The position numbers were made by a program, and so were the translations under genes. A stretch of 44,689 nt of DNA from Bacteroidota bacterium (GTDB taxonomy: Bacteria; Bacteroidota; Ignavibacteria; Ignavibacteriales; Ignavibacteriaceae): positions 1-44,689 of the forward strand of contig JADFLR010000033.1 of NCBI GenBank assembly GCA_022564295.1. Direction: 5' to 3'. Under the pieces are notes generated by a model that was not told the DNA's origin, did not search any database, and saw nothing but the letters and a program-made list of their open reading frames with translations. Below are positions 36,028 to 44,689 of the stretch, one piece after another. Each line of letters begins with the position of its first letter. Within the stretch, counting starts at the first letter, position 1.

Positions 36028-37389
36028 TTAAAACGTACTTAATGTGGACCTCTTCCATCCTGCACTAGTTTTTATATAGATGTAACTATCATCCCAGGCA
36101 ATATCACCAGTATTTCCGTTTGTATCACTGCTGCTGGTGGGTGTGTAACTAGTTCGTAAACGCAGTTGATTGTAACCGGTGGAACTGTTGACATCAAGTG
36201 TTGCGGTTGGAGCCGTTGTACCTATGCCGACGTTGCCGTCTTCCTGGATTGTGAGCTTATCATCTGTTCCCAAAATAGGACCCCTACCGATCTTAAATTT
36301 ATCACCGTCACTATCATCAAAACCTACTGTCCAGTATTCCGGTCCGGTATTTCCTGAAAACTGCACCACTGGATCCTGGTCTCCACCTTGAGCCTCGATT
36401 TGCAGTACTGCATTGCCATTATTCTGAAAGATATGCAGGTTGGCGCTCGGACTCGCCGTTCCGATCCCCACGTTACCAGAATTATAGTAAATATAGCTTC
36501 CCGAGGCACTCCATAGACCAGATCCTCCAGTAGCCGCCGTGGTTTGCAGCGTTCCATCTGGGAATTTAATGCCATCAACACCGGAGGTTCCCCCAATATG
36601 AAGTTTGGCAGTTGGACTCGTCGTTCCAATACCTACGTTGCCGTCTTCCTGGATTGTGAGCTTATCATCTGTTCCCAAGGTAGCACCCCTGCCAATCTTA
36701 AATTTGTCACCATCACTATCATCAAAGCCAACTGTCCAGTACTCCAGGGGTCCATTTCCTGTAAACTGTACCACTGGATCCTGATCTCCACCTTGAGCCT
36801 CGATTTGCAGCACTGCATTGCCATTATTTTGAAAAATATGCAGGTTGGCATTCGGAGTTGTTGTCCCAATCCCGACGTCTCCTTCAACTAAAAGTCCATT
36901 TGTTGGCGCTGTATTTGTACCTGAGTAACTTGCTCCAACCACCGCACCGCCTTCAACATCCAATTTATTTTGTGGAGCAGTCGTCCCGATGCCGATGTTG
37001 CCGCCTCGCTCAATGGTCATGAGGTCGCTGTTCTCTTTCGGAGCATAGAACCTGAACTCGTTCACGGCCCCATCATAAATGAGATCGATCCCGCCTTTGT
37101 CCGAAGGATTGGATCCCTCGGCTAACCGGATTTTGCTCACCTGGTTTGTCGTCTCCGAGTGGAGAAATATGTTCGCCCCATCCCCCACAATATGCAGCGT
37201 CTCCAATGGACTCGCTGTACCGATCCCAACGTTGCCATCTCCTCGAACTCTAAAAAGAGTATTTGCACCATCATCCTTTACCGAAAATCCATGGCTTGAA
37301 GTACTACCTCCAAGTGTTGCTTCAATTTCCTGTGCTTGAACAGTTGCTAATATGAAAATAAAAACCAGAAAAGTGTATAGAGTTTTCAT
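36028..37389 (-). CDS. Tail-fibre-like secreted protein with repeated GNVGIGTTxP motifs
   Basis: 453 residues: signal peptide (about 1-19), then about seven copies of GNVGIGT.(S/A)P...LHI spread through the protein, a pattern seen in phage-tail-fibre-like and adhesin-like proteins of Bacteroidota. A block of about 80 residues starting ANLHIFQNNGNAVLQIEAQG is present twice (DNA about 36190-36440 and 36620-36860), almost identical. There is no S74 autoprotease domain and no T9SS domain; the C-terminus is AGWKRSTLSTF. The RBS GGAGG is 5 bases before the ATG. The next gene, a T9SS-sorted protein, is 6 bases downstream. Confidence 0.75.
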   Translation of the reverse strand: MKTLYTFLVFIFILATVQAQEIEATLGGSTSSHGFSVKDDGANTLFRVRGDGNVGIGTASPLETLHIVGDGANIFLHSETTNQVSKIRLAEGSNPSDKGGIDLIYDGAVNEFRFYAPKENSDLMTIERGGNIGIGTTAPQNKLDVEGGAVVGASYSGTNTAPTNGLLVEGDVGIGTTTPNANLHIFQNNGNAVLQIEAQGGDQDPVVQFTGNGPLEYWTVGFDDSDGDKFKIGRGATLGTDDKLTIQEDGNVGIGTTSPTAKLHIGGTSGVDGIKFPDGTLQTTAATGGSGLWSASGSYIYYNSGNVGIGTASPSANLHIFQNNGNAVLQIEAQGGDQDPVVQFSGNTGPEYWTVGFDDSDGDKFKIGRGPILGTDDKLTIQEDGNVGIGTTAPTATLDVNSSTGYNQLRLRTSYTPTSSSDTNGNTGDIAWDDSYIYIKTSAGWKRSTLSTF

Positions 37390-37818
37390 TATGCCTCCAC
37401 AAAAAAAAATAAGAACCGTAAAATTATAAAATTATTCTACGTTTGGAGAAAATGATTAAGGAATGGATAATCTGGGAAATTGCTTTTAAGCACACTACCA
37501 CTTCTCCCCCGAGTTGTAAATGATACTTTTATCAGTATAACTATTTCGCATTCCAAAATCGGAATTAATATGCTAATTGTAATGTTTGTTGTAGAGAAAT
37601 ATGAAATTTGACAATTAACTCTTGCTCAAACATGGCAAGTAAGAACAAAAAAGAGCCGACTGATTCAGAGATCTTCTACTACAATGCCCTGACTACTTCA
37701 TCAACATGCATCAGCTGAAGTCCCGCCATCGGTGGGTAAATTCAAACATTAATTTGGAGGTTTCCATTTCGGTAGGAAACCATAAATGTTTCTACATATT
37801 ATCGAAGGAATACAAAAT
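37390..37818. other. Intergenic region with short palindromes
   Basis: Between the MFS gene and the tail-fibre-like gene. It contains TCCCGCC-atc-GGTGGGT (37721-37737), similar to the T9SS-linked palindromes, and GGTTTCC/GGAAACC (37759-37781), a possible weak terminator for the minus-strand MFS gene but without a T run. No ORF is seen. Confidence 0.5.
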
Positions 37819-39012
37819 TTATTTAGTTTTTCCACCTTTGTTATTCTGGCTAGATAACAATGGTTTCATCGAGATTAACCCCAATATTGGACCAAATGCC
37901 AGAATCAATAGTAAATATTTTAGTTCCAGTATATCAGAAAATTGATAAAGAGTCCAAATACTCACTATTGTTATAGCAAAACCGATACTATTTACCAAAG
38001 TTAATGCTGAACCGACTAATTCTTTAGGAGCTGAAAGAGCAATTATAGCAGAATACTGCGGTGAGTCACCTACGACTACAACACCCCAGAAGATCAGAAA
38101 AGTTAAAAATATTGGTGCAGATGTATAAAACATTAGAGGTGAAATCAAACAACAAATACCGGATAAGGCAAGCTGAATAAATGCTACTTTAGCACTTCCT
38201 ACTTTTTTTGAAATCACTCCTCCAACAATACAGCCAACACTTCCTGAGCCAATAATTATGAATGCCCAGAAGGAGATATTCAGTTCCACCGGGTTAAGTT
38301 TTATATAATAAATAAGAATTAGCGGGATGAATGCCCAGAATGTATATAGTTCCCACATATGACCAAAGTATCCAAGCGCAGATGATCTTAGTTCCTTGTA
38401 TTTGAAAATTGTTAAGATTGCCTTTGGATTAAACTTAGTACCGGAGGAAATATGTGGCCCATCAGGAACGAATATATACATTAATATTCCTCCAGTTAGT
38501 GAAAAAACAGAAATGATGAAGATAACCTGTTCCCAGGGTAAAGAACCACCAAAACTTTTTATTAAATGCGGAAAAGCAGTTCCCAGCACGAGAGACCCAA
38601 CAAGTAATCCTATTGCATTTCCTAATTCTTCTTTGTACCAACCTGCAGCTATCTTCATACCAACAGGGTATATGCCCGTTAGAAAGAATCCGGTAATAAA
38701 TCTTAGTACTAATAATGAAAACAGATCATATGCAATAAAGTAAATCAGCAAATTTGAAACAGACCCAAGTACAGAACAAATAAAAAATAATTTTCTTGCT
38801 GAGTATCGATCAGAAATAGAAAGTAATGCAAATATTAAAGTACCTGAAATAAAGCCAAGTTGTATTGCTGAAGTAACAATTCCTGTATCTTCAATACCAA
38901 CATTCATTGCCGATTGCAAATCCCCAACTATTGCATTTCCAGCGAACCAAATTGAGGTTACAGCAAACTGTGAGAATACAATTACCGGTAGTATTCGTTT
39001 CGGTATCTGCAT
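37819..39012 (-). CDS. Major facilitator superfamily transporter
   Basis: 397 residues with about 12 transmembrane helices. Early segments FSQFAVTSIWFAGNAIVGDL and the loop SISDRYSARKLFFICSVLGS correspond to the MFS inter-helix 2-3 motif; FFLTGIYPVGMKIAAGWYK matches the helix 4-5 region. The substrate is unknown. The ATG at 39012 has GGAGG about 13 bases upstream. No adjacent same-strand gene suggests a pathway. Confidence 0.88.
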   Translation of the reverse strand: MQIPKRILPVIVFSQFAVTSIWFAGNAIVGDLQSAMNVGIEDTGIVTSAIQLGFISGTLIFALLSISDRYSARKLFFICSVLGSVSNLLIYFIAYDLFSLLVLRFITGFFLTGIYPVGMKIAAGWYKEELGNAIGLLVGSLVLGTAFPHLIKSFGGSLPWEQVIFIISVFSLTGGILMYIFVPDGPHISSGTKFNPKAILTIFKYKELRSSALGYFGHMWELYTFWAFIPLILIYYIKLNPVELNISFWAFIIIGSGSVGCIVGGVISKKVGSAKVAFIQLALSGICCLISPLMFYTSAPIFLTFLIFWGVVVVGDSPQYSAIIALSAPKELVGSALTLVNSIGFAITIVSIWTLYQFSDILELKYLLLILAFGPILGLISMKPLLSSQNNKGGKTK

Positions 39013-39435
39013 TAATTTATATTTAGACCTCCGTGGAATCGAATGAATGTTATTAACTTATTTTACGAAATATTAAGTGAATTGCCACGACTCTTAGAGA
39101 CTGTGTGAAAATAGAGAAAAATATTTTTAGATGTATTGGAAATTATTCTTAACAATAATTGATTTCCTGATAGAGAACCGGTTACTAAAAATTTTTTATA
39201 GTTTTTATTACTTTCCATTTGGTGATCAATCTTTGCTTGTTTGTACTATTAGATTTAATTTGCTAACATAATTGGTAACAGATAATATATCATTAAATAT
39301 TTTACAGAAGGAAGAAGCATAATCCTGATATGCACAGAAGGGGTAAACCCCAATAAATTTTGTTATGAATAATATCCGGAATTAAACAAGAGAATTTTAA
39401 TAAAAATTAATGTTTATATTATTTCTAAAGTAATA
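39013..39435. other. Divergent intergenic region with a decayed REP element and repeat copy B
   Basis: Divergent promoters for the MFS gene and the phosphoesterase must lie here. TTGCCACGACTCTTAGAGACTG (about 39063-39084, first part matching) looks like a decayed copy of the hairpin at 4086-4105. From 39202 it is repeat copy B. Confidence 0.5.
39202..39412 (+). repeat. Dispersed repeat, copy B (lacks the 3' hairpin)
   Basis: Shares with copies A and C the blocks TTTTTATTACTT..CCATTTGG (with C), CTAACATAATT, GGGGTAAACCCC AATAAA and GAATAATATCCGGAATT. In the GGGG/CCCC block the pairing is kept where copy A has TCCC, which hints at a conserved stem. Similarity ends about 39412, before the position of the GGATTA hairpin and cassette junction seen in A and C. 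Confidence 0.7.
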
Positions 39436-42279
39436 ATGATAAGGATCTACTTTTTGGCGATTAATATAAAACATATGATAATTATAATTCTCTTTCTTAT
39501 AATGCTGCTTCTTGCTGGTTGCAGCGTGCAAAATAATTCAAAGGATGAAACTCTGTGGATAATATCAGCACCTGCCGGAAATAAATTCACAAAAATTAAT
39601 AAAGCCGGAAAAACAGTGATCCCCAATGGCAGATATATTACACCTGCAGGAAAAAATATAGTAACAGCACCACATCCATATGGATTAACATTAAGTCCGG
39701 ATGGTAATACTGTGGCTACAGCCAATTCAGGAATCAATCCTTTGTCAATAACCATTGTTCGCAATATTTTAGCACAACATCCTGAAGTACAGCAGATACC
39801 TCCGGGTCCATATACTGACAAGGGTGTTTTGGCTTCTGTATTTATGGGTTTAGCAATTTCCCCAGACAATCAAACAATTTATGTTGCCGGAGGGCAGGAG
39901 AACAAGATATATCTGTTTGACGTAAATTCCGGAGAAAAGAAAGGAGCTATAGATTGTTCTTTTGTTTCTGAAAACGTGGATTATACACACGGATATATAG
40001 GCGATCTTAAATTAACGAAAGATGGAAAAACACTCTATGCAGTAGATCAGATAGGATTCAGAATGGTTGTTGTGGATACAAAAACCAAAGCGCTAAAGCA
40101 CTCAGTTCCTGTAGGACGATATCCATTTGGAATTTGTCTTTCTCCTGATGAAAAAAAGGCTTATGTCGCTAACGTGGGAATGTTTGAGTATGCACTAATA
40201 AAAGATGGACCAGGAGATGAATCAAAGGTGAAGCCCATTGACTATCCTGCTTTTGCGTATGGTTCAAAAGAGATGATAGAGGGAATAGAAAATGATACAA
40301 TATTAATTCCCGGTCTGGGTGATCTAAATGCAATAGAAGCGTTTTCAGTTTTTTCAATTAGTCTTGAGGATTCTACAAATCCTGCAGTCGTTGCTAAAAT
40401 TAAAACCGGGCATTTGGTTGGAGCATTAGTCGAAGGTATTCCTGCTGTTGGAGGTTCCAGTCCAAATTCAATTGTTGCAACCGATAAATATGTATTCGTT
40501 AGTAATGGAACCAATGATAATGTCTCTGTTATTTCTATCGAACTGGATTCTGTGGTCAATACAATCTATCTCAAACCTGATGACCGAATCAGGCAGTTTC
40601 GTGGAGTCATTCCCTTTGGTTTGGCATTAAGCCCTGACCAAAAAAGATTGTATGTTGCCGAATCGGGTATTAATGCGGTAGCTGTTATCAATGTTTCAGA
40701 TTTAAAAGTTATCGGGCATATTCCTACAGGCTGGTTTCCGTCAAAAGTTGAAGTGAGTAATGATGGAATATATCTGATTATTGCTAACGCTAAAGGTTAT
40801 GGCAGCGGTCCTAACGGAGGAAAAGCCTTTGAACGAGGACCTGAAGGAAGTTTTATCGGTTCTTTGATGAAGGGAACGATTCAGGTTGTGGAAATCCCGG
40901 GTGATGAACAGCTCAGGGAGATGACAGAACAGGTTATTTCGAACAACTTTCAATTTACAAAAGCCGATGATCCGGTTTTTGAAAAGAGAAAGAATAATCC
41001 GATTCCATTATTCCCGGGAGAGAAAGAAAGCCCAATAAAGCACATTGTATTTATATCGAAAGAAAACAGAACCTATGATGAAGTTTTCGGACAAATTGAA
41101 AAAGGCAATGGCGACAAATCCTTAGCACGATATGGTAGTGGTGCAACATTTTCGAATAGAATAAAAACAAAAACAGTTTCAGATGCAACAGTTATGCCCA
41201 ATCATTTGGCATTAGCCGGTCAGTTTGTAATTTCAGATAACTTTTATGTGGATTCCGATGTTTCTGCTGATGGTCACCGCTGGTTGGTAAACACTTACCC
41301 CAACGAGTGGTGTGAGACTACCACAGCAGCCAGTTATGGTGATAACCGCAACTATCGGGAAAAATCAAATGCACCGGGTGTATTTGCAATGAATGGTTCC
41401 GCAGGAGCAATTTATCCTGAAGATTATAATGAAGCAGGATCAATGTGGGATCATTTGGAGCGACACAAAGTAAAGTTTTACAACTTTGGGTTTAGCGTTA
41501 TGTTTGAACCGGCATTATATAAAGCTGAATATAAATATTCGGGAATACGTCAGTACATTAATTACCCAATGCCGCAACCGCTTTATGAACGTACATCCAG
41601 GAGCTATCCTACATACAATATGGCTATTCCGGATCAGTTCAGGATTGATCAGTTTATAAAAGAATTTGATGAAAAATGGATCAAAGGAAATGATACAATG
41701 CCGGAACTCATCACGGTAATCATTCCAAATGATCACGGGGCCACTGATCGCCCGGATGCTGGATACCCTTTCCGGGAAAGCTATATGGCAGATAATGATC
41801 TGGCTCTTGGTCGTATTGTAGAATATCTTTCACGCACACCATACTGGAAGAATATGCTGATCGTTATTATAGAAGATGACGCACAAAACGGTGTAGATCA
41901 TATTGATGCTCACCGCAGTATTCTTATGCTTGTTTCTCCCTGGGTAAAAAAAGATTATGTTAGTCATGTACATTATAGTTTTGGCAGCGTGTTTAAATCA
42001 TTCTGGAACATTTTAGGTTTGCCATACTTAAATCAATATGATGCCGGAGCTACTGATTTGTCTGACTTTTTTACAACTTCTCCTGACTACAAACCATACG
42101 ATGCTTTAGCAGTAGATAACAGGATCTTCGATCCTCAAAAAGCACTCGACCCTTTTAATGAAAAATTTGATTGGAAAGCAATTGGAGAGTCCCCACAAAT
42201 GGATAATGTGGAGGATATGTATCTTGAAAGTAAAGAGCAGGATGAATACCGTTTAGAAAACAGAGAGAAAAATAAATAG
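39436..42279 (+). CDS. YncE-like beta-propeller fused to phosphoesterase domain, lipoprotein
   Basis: 947 residues from the first ATG. An internal ATG at 39475 gives a cleaner lipoprotein signal (MIIIILFLIMLLLAGCS), so the true start may be there. Residues about 60-480 form a YVTN/YncE-type propeller (LTLSPDGNTVATANSG, LSPDEKKAYVANVG, LALSPDQKRLYVAESG). The C-terminal part (about 530-910) is a phosphoesterase-family domain: KHIVFISKENRTYDEVFGQI, VDSDVSADGHRWLV, IIPNDHGATD and VIIEDDAQNGVDHIDAHR carry the metal-binding acids and histidines. Likely outer-membrane-anchored or periplasmic phosphoester hydrolase; substrate unknown. It lies directly after repeat copy B. Confidence 0.88.
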   Translation: MIRIYFLAINIKHMIIIILFLIMLLLAGCSVQNNSKDETLWIISAPAGNKFTKINKAGKTVIPNGRYITPAGKNIVTAPHPYGLTLSPDGNTVATANSGINPLSITIVRNILAQHPEVQQIPPGPYTDKGVLASVFMGLAISPDNQTIYVAGGQENKIYLFDVNSGEKKGAIDCSFVSENVDYTHGYIGDLKLTKDGKTLYAVDQIGFRMVVVDTKTKALKHSVPVGRYPFGICLSPDEKKAYVANVGMFEYALIKDGPGDESKVKPIDYPAFAYGSKEMIEGIENDTILIPGLGDLNAIEAFSVFSISLEDSTNPAVVAKIKTGHLVGALVEGIPAVGGSSPNSIVATDKYVFVSNGTNDNVSVISIELDSVVNTIYLKPDDRIRQFRGVIPFGLALSPDQKRLYVAESGINAVAVINVSDLKVIGHIPTGWFPSKVEVSNDGIYLIIANAKGYGSGPNGGKAFERGPEGSFIGSLMKGTIQVVEIPGDEQLREMTEQVISNNFQFTKADDPVFEKRKNNPIPLFPGEKESPIKHIVFISKENRTYDEVFGQIEKGNGDKSLARYGSGATFSNRIKTKTVSDATVMPNHLALAGQFVISDNFYVDSDVSADGHRWLVNTYPNEWCETTTAASYGDNRNYREKSNAPGVFAMNGSAGAIYPEDYNEAGSMWDHLERHKVKFYNFGFSVMFEPALYKAEYKYSGIRQYINYPMPQPLYERTSRSYPTYNMAIPDQFRIDQFIKEFDEKWIKGNDTMPELITVIIPNDHGATDRPDAGYPFRESYMADNDLALGRIVEYLSRTPYWKNMLIVIIEDDAQNGVDHIDAHRSILMLVSPWVKKDYVSHVHYSFGSVFKSFWNILGLPYLNQYDAGATDLSDFFTTSPDYKPYDALAVDNRIFDPQKALDPFNEKFDWKAIGESPQMDNVEDMYLESKEQDEYRLENREKNK

Positions 42280-42663
42280 TAGCGATTTTATATCATCAAG
42301 TGCATACAATTTCATTTCAGCAATTTCTTCTTTCTCTAAAAGGCACTCCCTAAAAACTTCTTACAGCAAAGTCGAAGGATTTCGAGTAACTTTCATATCC
42401 TGTCTAATAATGAAAGATTTAGACTATCAAAATATTCTTCAGTTAAAATTCGAATATTTGCCAGATAAAGGATTGGAATAATATCAGAATGTATACTATA
42501 AAAATTTTTCTATATTTATATTAATTTAAATTATTATAAATGATAGTATCAAATACACAAATAAAATTATGCGAAAATTTAATTCTACATTCAGCATTTA
42601 TTAACTATCTTAGAACAGGGGTTTATATAATTTCTAACTAATAACAACCAAAGGAGACTTGTT
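42280..42663. other. Intergenic region, no gene seen
   Basis: 384 AT-rich bases. The only identifiable site is the AGGAGA ribosome-binding sequence (42653-42658) of the next gene. Confidence 0.4.
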
Positions 42664-43152
42664 ATGAATAAACTTTTTCAGAAAATGAAGTGTATAATTA
42701 CCGTATCCATTATTCTATTTGCACTCTCAGTACCCTTGCTTGCACAGGAAAGCGAATCTGATGGCTGGAATAAAGCTCAAGTGGAAATGAAAGCAATGTT
42801 TGGTTCGGTTCCAGTTATGTTTGCAAAATTGCCTATGCACGTGCGTGCGAGTACATGGGAGTGGTTTAAATCAATTAGTAACCCAGATGCAGCTATCCCA
42901 CCAAAATATGGTGAACTCATGGGGCTCGCAGTGGCATCCCAGATTCCCTGTGAATATTGTGTATATGCACACACTTCAATGGCAAGAATGCTCGGTGCAA
43001 CGGACGAAGAAATTCAAGAGGCGGTAATGAAATCAGCTGAAGTGCGCCATTGGAGTACCATTCTTAATGGAAATCAAGTTAGTTTTGAATCGTTCAAATC
43101 TAATTGGGATGATATACTCGCTTTTGTTAAAGCCAATAGTGAATCCAAATAA
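42664..43152 (+). CDS. Exported carboxymuconolactone decarboxylase/AhpD-like protein
   Basis: 162 residues: signal peptide (about 1-28, ending LLAQ) and one CMD/AhpD-like domain. The redox/proton-relay motif CEYCVYAH gives C96, C99 and H103, as in AhpD-like proteins. The family includes peroxidase partners and decarboxylases, normally cytoplasmic; an exported form suggests a periplasmic thiol-peroxidase-like role, by inference. AGGAGA is 6 bases before the ATG. It lies between repeat copies B and C. Confidence 0.85.
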   Translation: MNKLFQKMKCIITVSIILFALSVPLLAQESESDGWNKAQVEMKAMFGSVPVMFAKLPMHVRASTWEWFKSISNPDAAIPPKYGELMGLAVASQIPCEYCVYAHTSMARMLGATDEEIQEAVMKSAEVRHWSTILNGNQVSFESFKSNWDDILAFVKANSESK

Positions 43153-43525
43153 ACTGCGTAAGGTTATTTATAGCAGAATTCACTAGGATATCAATACAAG
43201 AGAGTATTCATTATCCGCTCTCCTGTATTCCTAAATTTTATTATAATTTTTATTACTTGCCATTTGGCGATCAATATTTGATTGTTTGAAATATTAAATT
43301 TAAGTTTCTAACATAATTATGGAGGGGTTATTAAATCTTTAAGTATTTCACTAAAAATAAGAGACGTAATTCTGATATGAACGGAAGGTATAAATCCCAA
43401 TAAATTTCTTCAATGAATAATATCAGGAATGGAAAATGGAAAATCTTTATAAAAATAAGATATTGTAAAACGAGGCAGATTTTTATTAGGATTAGAGGAG
43501 AGTCTTATAATCCTGTTAAGTATTA
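43153..43525. other. Intergenic region occupied mainly by repeat copy C
   Basis: Contains a weak palindrome gagagtattc... / ...gctctcctgtattc (about 43199-43230), then copy C. No ORF is seen. Confidence 0.5.
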
Positions 43526-43532
43526 GTTATGT
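43246..43532 (+). repeat. Dispersed repeat, copy C (directly upstream of cassette 3)
   Basis: About 285 bases matching copy A nearly end to end and copy B over its first two-thirds. It ends in the hairpin AGGATTA-g-AGGA-gag-TCTT-a-TAATCCT (43488-43514), in which one stem pair is a G-T wobble where copy A has G-C. Then come TTAAGTATTAG and the core GTTATGT (43526-43532). Cassette 3 begins exactly here, as cassette 1 does after copy A. Confidence 0.75.
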
Positions 43533-44476
43533 TTCCTATTAATGGCTATCAATTAAACTCAATGGGCGATATGTGGAAATTAAAAGTAATAGTTCAATTT
43601 ATTCTAAGTAAGATGCCACTAGGCGAAAAGTTAAATTATATATTTCAAAAACTTAACAACTCTCATAATGCGGAGGAAACAAAAAAGAAAATATTTGGTT
43701 TGTTAGCGCTTATTAAAAAAACGGAGAAGTATCAATCTGTGCAAAATGCAAGTGTAGTTGAGATAGGAACTGGCTGGCAACCCATTTATTCACTTCTTCT
43801 TTATTTATTAGGAGCTCAAATCATTTATTCATATGATCACCTCAGGCATGTTCGCTTCGGTCTCACAACTATGATTATACAATGTATTGGAAAATCTTTG
43901 GATGAAATTTCAGAAATAACATCTGTTCCCAAAAGTATATTAGTAAAAAGATTAAAGGTTATTAAAGATTGTTCTAGTCTTGAAGAACTATTTTCTAAAG
44001 CTAATATTATATACATTGCACCAGGAGACGCATCAAAGACAGATTTGGAAAATGAGACAATAGATATCGTCTTTAGCTACAACGTTCTTGAGCATATAAG
44101 CAAAGAAATCATTTATAATTTAATATTGGAGTCTAAAAGAATTTTGAAAGAATCTGGTATTGCTATACATATAATTGGATTATACGATCATTATGCTACC
44201 TTTGATAAGAAAATAACGAAAGTTAATTTTTTAAAATTTAGTGAATTCTGGTGGACATTTTTTGTTCTTAATACAATAAGCTATCATAATCGTTTACGTG
44301 AAAAACAATTTCTAAAAATATTTGAGCAGCACGGAGCAAAAATAATTTCAGTTGAAAATCGGATTGACCCAGATGATCTAAAGAAGTTAAAAACTATGAA
44401 AATCGACAAATCTTTTCAAGGAATGTCTTTTGAGGAACTTGCTATTCATCGGTCTGAAATCATATTGTCATTTTAG
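43529..44476 (+). CDS. Cassette-borne class I SAM-dependent methyltransferase
   Basis: 315 residues. Motif I is SVVEIGTGWQPIYSLLLYLL (about 75-94). IDIVFSYNVLEHI (about 173-185) is the motif IV/post-IV region, followed by SKRILKESGIAIHIIG. Substrate unknown; a small molecule or sugar is as likely as a macromolecule. The ATG at 43529 lies inside the GTTATGT core site; an in-frame ATG at 43562 is an alternative start. The stop is 9 bases before attC site 3. It is not closely similar to the high-GC methyltransferase at 30827. Confidence 0.82.
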   Translation: MFPINGYQLNSMGDMWKLKVIVQFILSKMPLGEKLNYIFQKLNNSHNAEETKKKIFGLLALIKKTEKYQSVQNASVVEIGTGWQPIYSLLLYLLGAQIIYSYDHLRHVRFGLTTMIIQCIGKSLDEISEITSVPKSILVKRLKVIKDCSSLEELFSKANIIYIAPGDASKTDLENETIDIVFSYNVLEHISKEIIYNLILESKRILKESGIAIHIIGLYDHYATFDKKITKVNFLKFSEFWWTFFVLNTISYHNRLREKQFLKIFEQHGAKIISVENRIDPDDLKKLKTMKIDKSFQGMSFEELAIHRSEIILSF

Positions 44477-44485
44477 TATACGAAA

Positions 44486-44670
44486 ACATAACCTGCAACT
44501 CAAAGCGACCGCCTATTTTATTTGGCGATTTTTAGATTTTGTGAGTTACGGTTTTAATAAAGTTTGATGTATGTGTAATTAGTTAACAAAGTTGAAAAAT
44601 AAATTTGGCTTTCACTAAAAATGCTGTCATTGTATTTCTTGGCGGCGCTTTAGTTGCAAGGCCGTTATAC
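44486..44670 (+). other. attC recombination site 3
   Basis: R'' is ACATAAC (44486-44492) and R' is GTTATAC (44664-44670). Inner arms are CTGCAACTCAAAGCGACCGCC (about 44493-44513) and GGCGGCGCTTTAGTTGCAAG (44641-44660), which pair almost completely with an extra base in one arm. Length 185 bases, close to attC1, and the left arm aligns with attC2. A further cassette may start at 44671 and run out of the window. Confidence 0.85.
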
Positions 44671-44689
44671 GCAAAGAAATATTAACAAA

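Noticed and set aside
38396-38743. 115-codon plus-strand ORF inside the MFS gene
   Set aside because: Antisense shadow of membrane helices.

Overview
The window looks like a chromosomal segment from a low-GC member of the Bacteroidota/Ignavibacteriota, most likely an Ignavibacteria-type organism. The main evidence is a set of secreted proteins ending in the type IX secretion (T9SS) sorting domain in its Ignavibacteria-like form (a YPNPFNP motif, then an ETKKMxLLR-type C-terminus). A TonB-dependent receptor, weak or absent Shine-Dalgarno sites and frequent TTG/GTG starts fit. This taxonomic call is inference; no rRNA or tRNA gene was recognised.

Bases 1-22093 are almost entirely minus-strand housekeeping and envelope genes. 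A YCF48-repeat protein is cut by the left edge. Next comes a thiamine salvage operon (TPP riboswitch, TonB-dependent receptor, thiamine pyrophosphokinase, sodium:solute symporter). It is followed by an MltD-like transglycosylase with eight LysM repeats, an acyl-CoA carboxylase carboxyltransferase subunit, a metallo-beta-lactamase-fold hydrolase, chorismate synthase, an HtrA protease with a clear terminator, a tight pfkB-mtnA-recO operon, a Nudix hydrolase and a large SprA-like outer-membrane protein.

Bases 22100-25000 are accessory. Two plus-strand genes (a PD-(D/E)XK-nuclease-like protein and a possible HEPN protein) are each followed by an integron attC-like recombination site, so they read as a two-cassette array without an integrase (a CALIN). 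A third cassette (a methyltransferase plus attC) is at 43526-44670. The first cassette of each array starts exactly at the 3' end of a roughly 250-base dispersed repeat. A third, shorter copy of that repeat precedes the phosphoesterase gene at 39436.

Bases 25100-28500 hold a 1-Cys peroxiredoxin, an MBL-fold/rhodanese protein and an orphan ParA ATPase. Bases 28700-37400 hold T9SS-exported or lipid-anchored surface proteins (two cupredoxins, a seven-repeat propeller, an FN3-like protein and a tail-fibre-like repeat protein). They are interrupted by a high-GC foreign methyltransferase gene next to a truncated reductase. Bases 37800-43200 carry an MFS transporter, a YncE-like/phosphoesterase lipoprotein and an exported AhpD-like protein.

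Most promising for follow-up: the integrase-less cassettes and their association with the dispersed repeat; the thiamine operon, with a symporter where PnuT is expected; and REP-like palindromes clustered at the 3' ends of T9SS cargo genes, some apparently inserted in frame.
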